From: Paenibacillus pasadenensis DSM 19293
Lineage (GTDB): Bacteria; Bacillota; Bacilli; Paenibacillales; Paenibacillaceae
Assembly (NCBI RefSeq): GCF_000422485.1
Contig: NZ_KE383852.1
Span: 1-64,000 of the forward strand
Direction of reading: 5' to 3'
Length of the DNA stretch: 64,000 nt
The notes below the pieces were generated by a model that did not search any database, was not told where the DNA came from, and saw nothing but the letters and a program-made list of their open reading frames with translations. Every line of letters starts with the position of its first letter. Positions within the stretch are counted from its first letter, which is position 1. A program made the position numbers and the translations under genes. Below, in pieces: positions 33,708 through 42,764 of this stretch.

Positions 33708-34049
33708 ATGACCATGACCATGGGCGACCGTCTGCGCGAGCTGCGACTCAGCAAGAACCTGTCCCAGGAGGAGGTGTCCCGCCATATCGGCATCACCCGA
33801 TCCGCGTACAGCCATTATGAGATCAACAACCGCCAGCCTGTCTACGAGACGTTGATGAAGCTGGCCGCCTTCTTTGAGGTCTCCCTGGATTATATGATCG
33901 GCGGCGACCAAAATCAAAGCGAGTCCCAGCAGTTGAACAAGGATACGCTGGATCTGATCCAGACGCTGAACCGGATGGAGCCCGACAAGCGGAAGCTCTA
34001 TATCGATCAGATGCTGAAGCTGCTTCGCAAGGCCGAATCCGCCGGCTAG
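33708..34049 (+). CDS. XRE-family helix-turn-helix transcriptional regulator
   Basis: A 113-residue protein. The N-terminal 65 residues are a Cro/C1-type HTH: MGDRLRELRLSKNLSQEEVSRHIGITRSAYSHYEINNRQPVYETLMKLAAFFEVSLDYMIGG. The C-terminal 45 residues are predicted helical (LDLIQTLNRMEPDKRKLYIDQMLKLL) and probably mediate dimerisation, as in SinR-like small regulators. Start follows TAAGGAG. A perfect palindrome in its own promoter suggests autoregulation. Other targets are not evident, and its physiological role is unknown. Confidence 0.88.
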   Translation: MTMTMGDRLRELRLSKNLSQEEVSRHIGITRSAYSHYEINNRQPVYETLMKLAAFFEVSLDYMIGGDQNQSESQQLNKDTLDLIQTLNRMEPDKRKLYIDQMLKLLRKAESAG

Positions 34050-34213
34050 CGGCCTGCTCCGCCTGCCGGCGGCAGGCGCGGCCGGCCGCGCCTTTCCCCG
34101 TTTTTCCCCTCGTCCCGATCCGGCCCTCCTCCTGCCTCTTGCCGGGCGCCTCCCCGTCTGCGCGAATCGGCGGCTTTCCTTCACCCCGCCTTGCCCTCCG
34201 GCTCTCTCCTTCA

Positions 34214-34242
34214 TTGCTTCGATCCATCGCTCCCGATATAAT
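34214..34242 (+). promoter_or_regulatory. sigma-A promoter for the methyltransferase/pseudouridine synthase genes
   Basis: TTGCTT and TATAAT are separated by 17 bp. Initiation near 34249 excludes the ATG at 34245 as a start for the next gene. The upstream gap 34050-34213 holds GC-rich inverted repeats (34058-34108) without a good T-run, and nothing else recognisable. Confidence 0.6.
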
Positions 34243-34283
34243 GAATGGACGATCGCATGACAGAAGGGACCGAGAATTCATCG

Positions 34284-35147
34284 ATGTATACTGCTGACCA
34301 ATGGAAAGATTACGAACTGATCGACACCGGCGACGGAGACAAGCTCGAGCGCTGGGGCGACGTGACGCTGCGCCGTCCCGACCCGCAGATCATCTGGCCG
34401 TTCCGCGGAGACCGCAAAGCCTGGACGTCCGCCGACGGCCATTACCATCGCAGCAGCGCCGGCGGCGGCAGCTGGGATTACCGCAAGGCGCTTCCCGAGC
34501 GCTGGACGATCCGCTACGGCGAGCTGAGCTTCCATATCAAGCCGACGAGCTTCAAGCATACCGGACTGTTCCCGGAGCAGGCCGTCAACTGGAGCTGGAT
34601 GATGGACAAGATCCGCTCCGCAGGCAGGCCGATCCGCGTCCTCAACCTGTTCGCCTATACGGGCGGAGCGACCGTCGCCTGCGCCGCCGCCGGTGCGGAG
34701 GTGTGCCATGTGGACGCCGCCAAGGGCATGGTGCAGTGGGCCAAGGAGAACGCCGCGCTGTCCGGGCTGGCCGAGCGCCCCATCCGCTACATCACCGACG
34801 ACGTGTTCAAATTCGTGCAGCGCGAGCAGCGCCGCGGCAGCAAGTACGACGCGATCATCATGGATCCGCCGTCCTACGGACGCGGCCCCGGCGGCGAGAT
34901 GTGGAAGCTCGAATCGAGCCTTTTCCCGTTCCTCGAGTCGTGCATGGACATCCTGAGCGAGAAGCCGCTTTTCCTGCTCCTCAACTCCTATACGACGGGA
35001 CTGTCGCCGCAGGTGCTGCACAACCTGCTGGAGATGACCGCCCGCAAGCGCTTCGGCGGCTCCATCCACTGCGGCGAGATCGGCCTGCCGATCACCGCCT
35101 CCGGCCTGACGCTGCCATGCGGCATCCTCGGCCGCTGGGAGGCGTGA
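34284..35147 (+). CDS. class I SAM-dependent RNA methyltransferase (RlmI/RlmK-like catalytic domain)
   Basis: This 287-residue protein consists of an N-terminal beta region (LIDTGDGDKLERWGDVTLRRPDPQIIW) and a Rossmann methyltransferase with IRVLNLFAYTGGATVACAAAGAEVCHVDAAKG as motif I and the catalytic-type IIMDPPSYGRGPGGEMW. That DPPSY motif places it with 23S rRNA m5C/m2G methyltransferases, but the PUA domain of RlmI is absent. Start 34284 (MYTADQWKDY) is chosen because translation from 34245 is ruled out by the promoter and 34257 lacks a ribosome binding site. It lies 4 bp before the RluA-like gene. Confidence 0.85.
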   Translation: MYTADQWKDYELIDTGDGDKLERWGDVTLRRPDPQIIWPFRGDRKAWTSADGHYHRSSAGGGSWDYRKALPERWTIRYGELSFHIKPTSFKHTGLFPEQAVNWSWMMDKIRSAGRPIRVLNLFAYTGGATVACAAAGAEVCHVDAAKGMVQWAKENAALSGLAERPIRYITDDVFKFVQREQRRGSKYDAIIMDPPSYGRGPGGEMWKLESSLFPFLESCMDILSEKPLFLLLNSYTTGLSPQVLHNLLEMTARKRFGGSIHCGEIGLPITASGLTLPCGILGRWEA

Positions 35148-35151
35148 TCCG

Positions 35152-35910
35152 GTGAGCGCCAGCCCCGGCAGCGCGTCCGACATCCCGATCCTCTACGAGG
35201 ACAACCATCTGCTCGTCGTCGTCAAGCCGCCCGGCGTGCCCTCGCAGGAGGACGAGAGCGGCGATCCGGACATGCTGACGCTGCTCAAGGCCGATCTCAA
35301 GCGCCGCTACGACAAGCCGGGCAACGTGTTTCTCGGCCTCGTGCATCGGCTCGACCGACCCGTCGGCGGCGTCATGCTGTTCGCCAAGACGTCCAAGGCG
35401 GCGAGCCGGCTGTCCGACGCCGTCCGCACGCGCGCGTTCCGCAAGACGTACCTCGCCGTCCTCACGGCCAAGCCGCAGACGGACTCGGGCAGCCTTCGCC
35501 ACTACCTGCAAAAGGACGCCGCCCGCAACGTCGTGACGGCTTACGCCAAGCCGACCGGCGACGCCAAGGAAGCTCGCCTCGACTACCGGACCTGGCCCGG
35601 AGCGGACGGCGCGCCGCTGGCGGCGGTGCGACTCCACACCGGACGTCCCCATCAGATCCGCGCGCAGTTCGCCGCGATCGGCTGCCCGCTGGCCGGCGAC
35701 CGCAAGTACGGCCCATCCGGCCGCGGCGCTCCAGCACGCGGCGGACACGGCGACATCGCGCTCTGGTCGGCGGCCGCCGGCATCGCCCATCCGGTGACCA
35801 AGGAGTGGATGGAGTTCCGCTCGCTTCCGCCGCGCGCCTTCCCTTGGACGGCTTGGACGGAGCAGCAGCTGGAGCAGGCGGCCTCCGCCGTCCAGCACGC
35901 TTCCGACTGA
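35152..35910 (+). CDS. RluA-family RNA pseudouridine synthase
   Basis: A 252-residue pseudouridine synthase with the catalytic HRLDRPVGGVMLFAKTSKAA (the Asp attacks uridine), YEDNHLLVVVKPPGVPSQ at the N-terminus and RLHTGRPHQIRAQFAAIGCPLAGDRKYG. There is no S4 domain, so it is of the short RluA type. The start is GTG at 35152 behind GGGAGGCGTGATCC. It follows the methyltransferase gene by 4 bp; both probably modify structured RNA. The exact target uridine is unknown. Confidence 0.92.
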   Translation: MSASPGSASDIPILYEDNHLLVVVKPPGVPSQEDESGDPDMLTLLKADLKRRYDKPGNVFLGLVHRLDRPVGGVMLFAKTSKAASRLSDAVRTRAFRKTYLAVLTAKPQTDSGSLRHYLQKDAARNVVTAYAKPTGDAKEARLDYRTWPGADGAPLAAVRLHTGRPHQIRAQFAAIGCPLAGDRKYGPSGRGAPARGGHGDIALWSAAAGIAHPVTKEWMEFRSLPPRAFPWTAWTEQQLEQAASAVQHASD

Positions 35911-35997
35911 AGGCGGGCCGAGACGGATCGTCTGGCAGGAAAAGCAGGCGGCTTTGCCGCAAGAGAGCCGAGGGCCGAACAGCCGGAATCAGCAAGC

Positions 35998-36046
35998 AAG
36001 GGCCGAGCCGGCTTCCCTGCGAGGGGAAGCCGGCTCGGCCCTTTGT
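35998..36046. terminator. terminator between the RluA-like and marR-like genes
   Basis: AAGGGCCGAGCCGGCTTCC pairs perfectly with GGAAGCCGGCTCGGCCCTT; the T-run is short. It probably serves both convergent genes. Confidence 0.7.
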
Positions 36047-36133
36047 GCGGCGCGGCTGAAAGGAAATGCGGCGCGGACGGCCTTGGCGGTCCGCCCTTGA
36101 CCTGCCGCCGGGACACGCCCGGCATGGAAGCGG

Positions 36134-36544
36134 CTAGCCCGCGTTGGCGACCTTGCCGAGCAGGTAGACGAGCAGCTGCTGGTTATGGGACGAGATGCGG
36201 TCGAGCGCCCCCTTGAGGAACTCCTCGCGAATCTCCACTCCCCGCTTCACCTCGTGCTCGCCGTGGCTCGTCATCTGCACCCAGACGATGCGCCGGTCGG
36301 AGGAGTCGCGGCTGCGCTCGATCAAGCCGCCCTTCTCCATCCGGTCAAGCAGCGTCGTGATCGCCGCCGGCGTCGTCTGCAGATGCTGAAGCAGCTCCGA
36401 CGGCTTCATCGGCTGATGCTTCTGCAGCAGCTCCAGCACGTTCAGCTGTCCTTCGGTCAGCTGAGGAAGCAGCTGCTCCTCCAAATGGTTCTTCCATTCC
36501 TTCGAGATCTTGATCCACAGCCTGGCGAAATCCTCGGTTATCAA
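36134..36544 (-). CDS. MarR-family transcriptional regulator
   Basis: A regulator of about 136 residues with the MarR winged helix: LTEGQLNVLELLQKHQPMKPSELLQHLQTTPAAITTLLDRMEKGGLIERSRDSSDRRIVWVQMTSHG, flanked by helices for dimerisation. The DRR wing motif is intact. I chose TTG at 36544 because AGGTG lies 7 bp upstream; a GTG at 36553 is also possible. A TATAAT -10 is at 36615-36610. It stands alone, so its targets are not evident. Confidence 0.87.
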   Translation of the reverse strand: MITEDFARLWIKISKEWKNHLEEQLLPQLTEGQLNVLELLQKHQPMKPSELLQHLQTTPAAITTLLDRMEKGGLIERSRDSSDRRIVWVQMTSHGEHEVKRGVEIREEFLKGALDRISSHNQQLLVYLLGKVANAG

Positions 36545-36751
36545 CGCGAACACCTGCTTTCTGAATGGATAGGTCCGACGAGGACAAGTCTGTCCTCTGC
36601 TAATTCCTGATTATACCATCTGACTTTGTCGAAAGAAAGGTTAATCGGATTAATAATTCTAGACCTTAATCGATCTCTTTCCGAACCTTTAGACATAGGT
36701 TGACATAGGATGCAAGACATGAAGGCGACAGAAGGCGAAAGGGTGATCATC

Positions 36752-36922
36752 ATGGAAGGGCATAAGGAAGCGGTCATCCGCAAAATCCGTGCCTACGGCA
36801 TCATCAAGGACCCCGAGCTGCTGGAGCGGCCCGACGAGCCGGTTCCGCTCTGGGTGCTGCTGGAAGCGCTCTTGCACGTGATCGACCGACTAGAGCCTTC
36901 CGACGACCGGCCGTACGACTGA
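36752..36922 (+). CDS. small conserved-looking protein of unknown function
   Basis: A 56-residue protein beginning MEGHKEAVIRKIRAYGIIKD, with DEPVPLWVLLEALLHVIDRLEP near the C-terminus; soluble and mostly helical. The frame extends upstream to 36710, but GAAAGGG sits 8 bp before the ATG at 36752. I do not recognise the family. It lies just before asd, with its own weak hairpin (GAGGGGCCTC, T7) at about 36933-36949. Confidence 0.5.
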   Translation: MEGHKEAVIRKIRAYGIIKDPELLERPDEPVPLWVLLEALLHVIDRLEPSDDRPYD

Positions 36923-36959
36923 CAGGCTCTGCGAGGGGCCTCTTTTTTTCGTTAAAGCA

Positions 36960-36989
36960 TTGAACCTTTACGGGCATGCTTGGTATAAT
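36960..36989 (+). promoter_or_regulatory. sigma-A promoter of asd
   Basis: TTGAAC and TATAAT are 18 bp apart, with initiation about 35 bp upstream of the start codon. The leader is too short for a lysine riboswitch. Confidence 0.6.
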
Positions 36990-37029
36990 CATTACATTTA
37001 TTCCGTTAGATAGAGAGGGTTGAATTTCG

Positions 37030-38115
37030 ATGACACAAAAGCTCAGAACCGGCATCGTAGGCGGAACCGGCATGGTCGGACAGCGCTTCGTCGCCTTGCT
37101 GGACCATCACCCTTGGTTCGAAGTGACGGCGATCGCGGCCAGCGCGAGCTCCGCCGGCAAATCGTATGAAGAAGCGGTGCGCGGCCGCTGGAAGCTGGAC
37201 ACGCCGATGCCCGAAGCCGTCAAGGCGATCCAGGTGCAGGACGCGTCCAAGGTCGAGGAGGTCGCAGCCGAGCTCGACGTGATCTTCTGCGCGGTCGACA
37301 TGAAAAAGCAGGAGATCCAAGCGCTCGAAGAGGCTTACGCCAAAGCCGGCGTCGCCGTCATCTCCAACAACTCCGCCCATCGCTGGACCGCCGACGTCCC
37401 GATGGTCATTCCCGAAATCAACCCGGAGCATCTGGAGGTCATCGCCTCCCAGCGCGAGCGCCTCGGCACCGAGACCGGCTTCATCGCCGTCAAGCCGAAC
37501 TGCTCCATCCAGAGCTACGTTCCGATGCTGACCGCGCTCAAGGAGTTCGGACCGAAGCAAGTCGTCGCGAGCACCTATCAGGCGATCTCCGGCGCGGGCA
37601 AAACGTTCGCCGACTGGCCGGAGATGATCGACAACGTCATCCCGTATATCGGCGGAGAGGAAGAGAAGAGCGAGCAGGAGCCGCTGCGCATCTGGGGCAA
37701 GGTCGAGGACGGCGCGATCGTCAAGGCTTCCGAGCCGGCGATCACGACCCAGTGCATCCGCGTCCCGGTCGCGGACGGCCATCTGGCGACGGTGTTCGTG
37801 AACTTCGAGACCAAGCCGAGCAAGCAGGACATCCTCGACCGCTGGGCCGCCTTCGCGGGCCGTCCGCAGGAGCTGGAGCTGCCTAGCGCGCCGAAGCAGT
37901 TCATCACCTACTTCGAGGAAGACAACCGCCCGCAGACGGGCTTGGACCGGGGCATCGAGAACGGCATGGGCATCAGCGCCGGACGGCTGCGCGAGGACTC
38001 GCTGTACGACTTCAAATTCGTCGGCCTCTCGCACAACACGCTCCGCGGCGCCGCGGGCGGCGCCGTGCTGATCGCCGAGCTGCTCAAGGCCGAGGGCTAT
38101 ATCGTCGCCCGCTGA
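37030..38115 (+). CDS. asd: aspartate-semialdehyde dehydrogenase, archaeal/fungal-type
   Basis: A 361-residue NADPH enzyme that reduces aspartyl phosphate to the semialdehyde for Lys/Thr/Met and diaminopimelate synthesis. GIVGGTGMVGQRFV is the NADP loop, VKPNCSIQSY carries the catalytic Cys, and GLDRGIENGMGISAGRLR is typical of the longer archaeal/yeast-like branch, unlike the usual bacterial type of about 330-350 residues with a GNPNC/N-C-T site. Start follows GAGAGGG. It is monocistronic, between a promoter and a strong terminator. Confidence 0.92.
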   Translation: MTQKLRTGIVGGTGMVGQRFVALLDHHPWFEVTAIAASASSAGKSYEEAVRGRWKLDTPMPEAVKAIQVQDASKVEEVAAELDVIFCAVDMKKQEIQALEEAYAKAGVAVISNNSAHRWTADVPMVIPEINPEHLEVIASQRERLGTETGFIAVKPNCSIQSYVPMLTALKEFGPKQVVASTYQAISGAGKTFADWPEMIDNVIPYIGGEEEKSEQEPLRIWGKVEDGAIVKASEPAITTQCIRVPVADGHLATVFVNFETKPSKQDILDRWAAFAGRPQELELPSAPKQFITYFEEDNRPQTGLDRGIENGMGISAGRLREDSLYDFKFVGLSHNTLRGAAGGAVLIAELLKAEGYIVAR

Positions 38116-38148
38116 GCACAGCGGACCGATCGAGAGCCGGCAGCAAGC

Positions 38149-38192
38149 AAAAGGGACGAAGCGGAGAAAATCTCCGCTTCGTCCCTTTTTTC
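38149..38192. terminator. bidirectional terminator between asd and parC
   Basis: AAGGGACGAAGCGGAGA pairs perfectly with TCTCCGCTTCGTCCCTT around AAA, followed by TTTT on the asd side and TTTT on the parC side. Confidence 0.9.
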
Positions 38193-38263
38193 GATGAATG
38201 GCCGTTCGGCAGCCGAACGTGAACCGGTCATCTGTCCATCTCTGCCCGGCTGCCGCCGCCGGA

Positions 38264-40720
38264 TCAGCCTTCCTGGCTGATTTCCGGCCGCTGGAACAGC
38301 TGCATGACAGCGTCGTTCTTCTCGACCTGGACCATCGCCCGGCCGACCGACTTGCGGTCGTCGAGCGGCGTCTTCTCGCTCTGGAAGCGCTGCTCGCCGC
38401 CTCCGGCGAGCAGCGCGCTCAGCTCGCGCGGCTCCTTGCAGTACGAGGCGCCGACGAGCGCCGCGCCGTTCGGCTTGACCCGCTTGCCTTCCTTGAACTC
38501 GAACGTGATGACGCCCTTGCCGCCGCGGCCCTGGACCGGGTAGTCGGCGAGCAGGCTGCGCTTGGCGTAGCCGAGGTCGCTGATGACGAGCACTTCGCCC
38601 TCGTCGTCCGGACCGGCCTCCAGCGCGGCGGCAAGCTCGTCGCCTTCCTTGAGCTGGATGCCGCGCACGCCGCCGGCGACGCGTCCCATCAAGCTCACCT
38701 CGGCAGCCGGGAAGCGGATCGCCGCTCCCGCCCGCGAGACGAGCACGAGATGGCGGTCGCCTGCCGACTGCAGCACCTGGACGACCTCGTCTCCGTCCGC
38801 CAGCTTGACGGCCGCGATGGCGGTCGAGCGGTTCGTCGCATAGTCCTTGAGCTCGGTCCGCTTGACCTGCCCGCGCTTCGTGAAGAAGAACAGCGATTGG
38901 CCCGGCTGCTGGATGTCCTTGACCGGCAGCACCGCGACGATGCCGTCATCTTTTGGAATCGGGATGACGTTGACGATCGCCGTGCCGGCGTCCTTCCACT
39001 TGAAGTCCGGAATCTGATACACCGGCAGCAGGTAGTAGCTGCCCTTGCGCGTGAAGACGAGCAGGCTGTCGATCGTATTGCACTCCAGCACATGGCGGAG
39101 CGCGTCGCCTTCCTTGAGGCCGGACGCGTCCAGCTCTCCCCCGCTGCGGGCGAAGCTGAGACGGCTCGTCCGCTTGACGTAGCCGTCGCGGCTGATCGCC
39201 ACGAGCACGTCCTCGGCGCTCACCATCACCTCGAGGCCGACCTTCAGCTCCTCGACCTGGCCGCGGATTTCCGAGCGGCGGTCGATGCCGTACTTCTCGC
39301 GGATCTCCAGCAGCTCCTCCTGAATGACCTTGAGCAGCTTCTTTTCGCTGTCGAGGATCGAGCGCAAATAGTGGACGCGCTTGGCGATCTCGCGCAGCTC
39401 CTTTTCCAGCGAGGTGATCTCGAGGTTGGTCAGGCGGTACAGCTGGAGCGTCAGGATCGCATCGGCCTGCCGCTCGCTGAAGCCGAACTTGGCGACGAGG
39501 TTGTCCTGCGCGTCGGCGCGGTTTTTCGACGCCTTGATCGCCGCGATGACGTCGTCGAGGATGTTCAGCGCCTTGACGAGTCCTTCGAGCACATGCGCGC
39601 GGTCCTCGGCCTTCTCCAGCTCATAGCGCGTGCGGAACGTGACGACTTCCTTCTGATGGTCGATGTACGCCGCCAGCATCTCCTTGACGCCGAGCTGGCG
39701 GGGAGCCTTGTTGACGATCGCGACCATGTTGAAGTTGTACGTCACCTGCAGGTCGGTCTTTTTGAGCAGATAGGCCAGGATGCCGTCGGCATCCGCGTCC
39801 TTCTTGAGCTCGACGACGATGCGCAGGCCGTCGCGCCCGCTCTCGTCGCGCACCTCGGCGATGCCGTCGACCTTCTTCTCGAGACGGATGTTCTCCATCG
39901 CCGTGACGAGGCGCGACTTGACGACCTGGTACGGAATTTCCGTCACGACGATCATCTTCTTGCCGCCGCGCAGCTCCTCTACGGCCGTTTTCGACCGCAG
40001 GTGGATGCGTCCCTTGCCGGTCGAGTAGGCGTCGCGGATGCCCTCCTCGCCCATGATGATGCCTCCGGTCGGGAAGTCCGGACCTTTGAGGATGCCCATC
40101 AGCGCCTCGAGCGGCATGCTGCCGTCGTTCATGAGCGCGATGCAGGCGTCGATCACCTCGCGCAGGTTATGCGGCGGGATCTCGGTGGCGAAGCCCGACG
40201 AGATCCCGCTGACGCCGTTGACGAGCAGGTTCGGGTAGCGGGCCGGCAGCACGACCGGCTCCTTGGTGCTGTTGTCGAAATTGTCCTTGAACAGCACGGT
40301 GCGCTTCTCGATGTCGCGCAGCAGCTCCATCGCGATCGGCGACAGCCTCGCCTCCGTATAGCGCATCGCCGCCGCCGGATCGTCGTCGAGCGAGCCCCAG
40401 TTGCCGTGGCCGTCGATGAGCGTATGGCCCATCTTCCATGGCTGCGCCATCCGCACCATGCCCTCGTAGATCGAGGAGTCGCCATGCGGATGGTAGTTGC
40501 CCATCACGTCGCCGACCGTCTTGGCCGACTTGCGGTACGGCTTGTCCGGCGTATTGCCGGCGTCGTACATCGCGTACAGGATCCGCCGCTGCACCGGCTT
40601 CAGGCCGTCGCGCACATCGGGGATGGCGCGGTCCTGGATGATATATTTGGAGTAGCGTCCAAATCGGTCGCCGACGACCTCCTCGAGGAATGCCGGCAGA
40701 AATTGCTCGCTTGCGCTCAT
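38264..40720 (-). CDS. parC: DNA topoisomerase IV subunit A
   Basis: An 818-residue type IIA topoisomerase subunit that cuts and rejoins DNA to decatenate chromosomes. [20 protein letters not shown] opens the winged-helix domain; [16 protein letters not shown] holds an unmutated Ser in the quinolone-determining region; [15 protein letters not shown] carries the catalytic Tyr. The C-terminal beta-pinwheel ([34 protein letters not shown]) lacks the GyrA box, supporting ParC over GyrA. It lies 12 bp after parE. Confidence 0.95.
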   Translation of the reverse strand: MSASEQFLPAFLEEVVGDRFGRYSKYIIQDRAIPDVRDGLKPVQRRILYAMYDAGNTPDKPYRKSAKTVGDVMGNYHPHGDSSIYEGMVRMAQPWKMGHTLIDGHGNWGSLDDDPAAAMRYTEARLSPIAMELLRDIEKRTVLFKDNFDNSTKEPVVLPARYPNLLVNGVSGISSGFATEIPPHNLREVIDACIALMNDGSMPLEALMGILKGPDFPTGGIIMGEEGIRDAYSTGKGRIHLRSKTAVEELRGGKKMIVVTEIPYQVVKSRLVTAMENIRLEKKVDGIAEVRDESGRDGLRIVVELKKDADADGILAYLLKKTDLQVTYNFNMVAIVNKAPRQLGVKEMLAAYIDHQKEVVTFRTRYELEKAEDRAHVLEGLVKALNILDDVIAAIKASKNRADAQDNLVAKFGFSERQADAILTLQLYRLTNLEITSLEKELREIAKRVHYLRSILDSEKKLLKVIQEELLEIREKYGIDRRSEIRGQVEELKVGLEVMVSAEDVLVAISRDGYVKRTSRLSFARSGGELDASGLKEGDALRHVLECNTIDSLLVFTRKGSYYLLPVYQIPDFKWKDAGTAIVNVIPIPKDDGIVAVLPVKDIQQPGQSLFFFTKRGQVKRTELKDYATNRSTAIAAVKLADGDEVVQVLQSAGDRHLVLVSRAGAAIRFPAAEVSLMGRVAGGVRGIQLKEGDELAAALEAGPDDEGEVLVISDLGYAKRSLLADYPVQGRGGKGVITFEFKEGKRVKPNGAALVGASYCKEPRELSALLAGGGEQRFQSEKTPLDDRKSVGRAMVQVEKNDAVMQLFQRPEISQEG

Positions 40721-40732
40721 GAGCCCGTCCCC

Positions 40733-42712
40733 CTATTCCTCGTATTCGGTGAAGTCGACATTGTCGATGATCCAGCGCTTGCGCGGATCGACCTTGTCGC
40801 CCATGAGCGTCGATACCCGCCGCTCCGCCTTGGCCGCATCGTCGATCTGCACCCGCAGGAGCGTTCGGGACTCGGGATTCATCGTCGTTTCCCAGAGCTG
40901 GTCCGGGTTCATCTCGCCGAGGCCCTTGTAGCGCTGCAGCTCGAAGCCCTTGCCCATCTCCTTGCCGTAGTTCTGCAGCTGCTCATCGGTCCAGGCGTAG
41001 CGCACCGTCTGCAGCTTGCCCGTCTTGCGGGACATCTTGTAGAGCGGCGGCTGCGCGATGTAGATCCTTCCCGAGTCGATGAGCGGCTTCATGTACCGGT
41101 AGAAGAACGTCAGCAGCAGCACCTGGATGTGCGCGCCGTCCGTATCCGCGTCGGTCATGATGATGATCTTGCTGTAGTTGCACTCGTCCGCCTCGAACTC
41201 CGGCCCGACGCCCGCGCCGATCGCGGCGATGATCGCCTTGTACTCGTCGTTCTTGAGGATGTCGCCCAGCCGCGCCTTCTCCGGATTCATCGGCTTTCCC
41301 TTCAGCGGCAGGATCGCCTGATACTTGGAGTCGCGGCCTTGCTTGGCGGAGCCGCCGGCAGAGTCGCCCTCGACGATGAACAGCTCGTTGCGCGAGGCGT
41401 CCTTGGACTGCGCCGGCGTCAGCTTGCCGCCGAGGTTGGACGACTCGCTGCGCTTCTTTCCGCTGCGGATCTCCTCGCGCGCCTTGCGCGCGGCCTCGCG
41501 CGCCCGGGACGCCTGGATCGCCTTTTTGAGCAGCATCTGGCCGACCTGCGGATTCTCCTCCAGGAACACGGCCATCTTGTCCGCGACGACGGCGTCGACG
41601 GCGCTGCGGGCGGAGCTGCTGCCGAGCTGGTCCTTCGTCTGCCCGACGAACTCGACCTCCGCCATCTTGATGTTGATGACGCACATCATGCCTTCGCGCA
41701 GGTCTCCGCCTTCAAGGTTCTTTTCCTTTTCCTTGAGCAGGCCGGCGCGCCGGGCATAATCGTTGAGCACCCGCGTGTAGGCTGTCTTGAAGCCGGTCTC
41801 ATGCGTGCCGCCGCCCCGCGTCGGGATCGAGTTGACGAAGCTCACGATCGTCTCCGTATAGCCGTCGTTGTACTGCAGGGCGACCTCGACCTCGATGTCG
41901 TCCTTGTCCGCCGCGAAGCGGACCGCCTCATGCAGCACCGACTTCTCCTCGTTGAGGAACTCGACGAACTGCTTCGCTCCGCCCTCGTAGTGGAAGACGT
42001 TCTCATGCCCGCTGCGGTCGTCGCGGATCGTCACCTTGAGCCCGGAGTTCAGGAAGGCGATCTCCTGCAGCCGGTCGCTCAGCGTATCGAAGCTCAGCGA
42101 GGTGTTGCCGTGAAAGACGCGCGCATCCGGCTTGAACGTCACCTTGGTGCCGGTCTGGCGCGTATTGCCGACGATCTCGAGGCCGGTCGTCGGCTCGCCG
42201 ACATGCTCCTTGCCCTGGCTGTCGACCCAGTATTCGAACCTCTGCTTATGTATCTTGCCCTCGCGGAAAATCTCCACCTCGAGCCATTCCGACAGCGCGT
42301 TCGTCACCGAAGCGCCGACGCCGTGCAGCCCGCCTGACTTCTTGTAGCCTCCGCCGCCGAACTTGCCCCCCGCGTGCAGGATCGTGAATACGACCTGCGG
42401 CGTCGGGATGCCGCTTTTGTGCATGCCGGTCGGGATGCCCCGCCCGTTGTCGTGTACGGTCACCGATCCGTTTTTGTGCAGCGTGACGGCGATCTCCGTG
42501 CAGAACTTGGCCAGATGCTCGTCCACGGCGTTGTCGACGATTTCCCACACGAGATGGTGCAGGCCCGAGCTCGTCGTGCTGCCGATGTACATGCCGGGGC
42601 GCTTGCGCACCGCGGTCAGGCCCTCGAGAATCTGGATGTCGTCCGCCTCGTAGGAAGGGCCCTTCGCCGTATTTGCCGATTCGGTTGCGTAAAGGTCCAG
42701 TTGTTCGGCCAT
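40733..42712 (-). CDS. parE: DNA topoisomerase IV subunit B
   Basis: A 659-residue GHKL ATPase subunit. VRKRPGMYIGST, NAVDEHLAKF, HDNGRGIPTGMH and SGGLHGVGASVTNAL form the ATP site; the TOPRIM domain has VEGDSAGGSAKQGRD and MTDADTDGAHIQ; RYKGLGEMNPDQLWETTM ends the core. Pairing with parC and its C-terminal length fit ParE rather than GyrB. Start ATG follows AGGGGG. It is the first gene of parE-parC, downstream of an ABC system on the same strand. Confidence 0.95.
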   Translation of the reverse strand: MAEQLDLYATESANTAKGPSYEADDIQILEGLTAVRKRPGMYIGSTTSSGLHHLVWEIVDNAVDEHLAKFCTEIAVTLHKNGSVTVHDNGRGIPTGMHKSGIPTPQVVFTILHAGGKFGGGGYKKSGGLHGVGASVTNALSEWLEVEIFREGKIHKQRFEYWVDSQGKEHVGEPTTGLEIVGNTRQTGTKVTFKPDARVFHGNTSLSFDTLSDRLQEIAFLNSGLKVTIRDDRSGHENVFHYEGGAKQFVEFLNEEKSVLHEAVRFAADKDDIEVEVALQYNDGYTETIVSFVNSIPTRGGGTHETGFKTAYTRVLNDYARRAGLLKEKEKNLEGGDLREGMMCVINIKMAEVEFVGQTKDQLGSSSARSAVDAVVADKMAVFLEENPQVGQMLLKKAIQASRAREAARKAREEIRSGKKRSESSNLGGKLTPAQSKDASRNELFIVEGDSAGGSAKQGRDSKYQAILPLKGKPMNPEKARLGDILKNDEYKAIIAAIGAGVGPEFEADECNYSKIIIMTDADTDGAHIQVLLLTFFYRYMKPLIDSGRIYIAQPPLYKMSRKTGKLQTVRYAWTDEQLQNYGKEMGKGFELQRYKGLGEMNPDQLWETTMNPESRTLLRVQIDDAAKAERRVSTLMGDKVDPRKRWIIDNVDFTEYEE

Positions 42713-42764
42713 ACGCGTCCCCCTTTTCTGTTCCTTGCTGTCCGTGCGAATAACTCACGCTATT

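Noticed and set aside
36923-37029. Possible lysine riboswitch in front of asd
   Set aside because: Only about 40 nt remain between the predicted start site and the ATG, too short for any known lysine aptamer.
38198-42337. A 1379-codon open frame on the plus strand
   Set aside because: It lies antisense to parC and parE, whose products are fully recognisable; it is a shadow frame from high GC at codon position 3.
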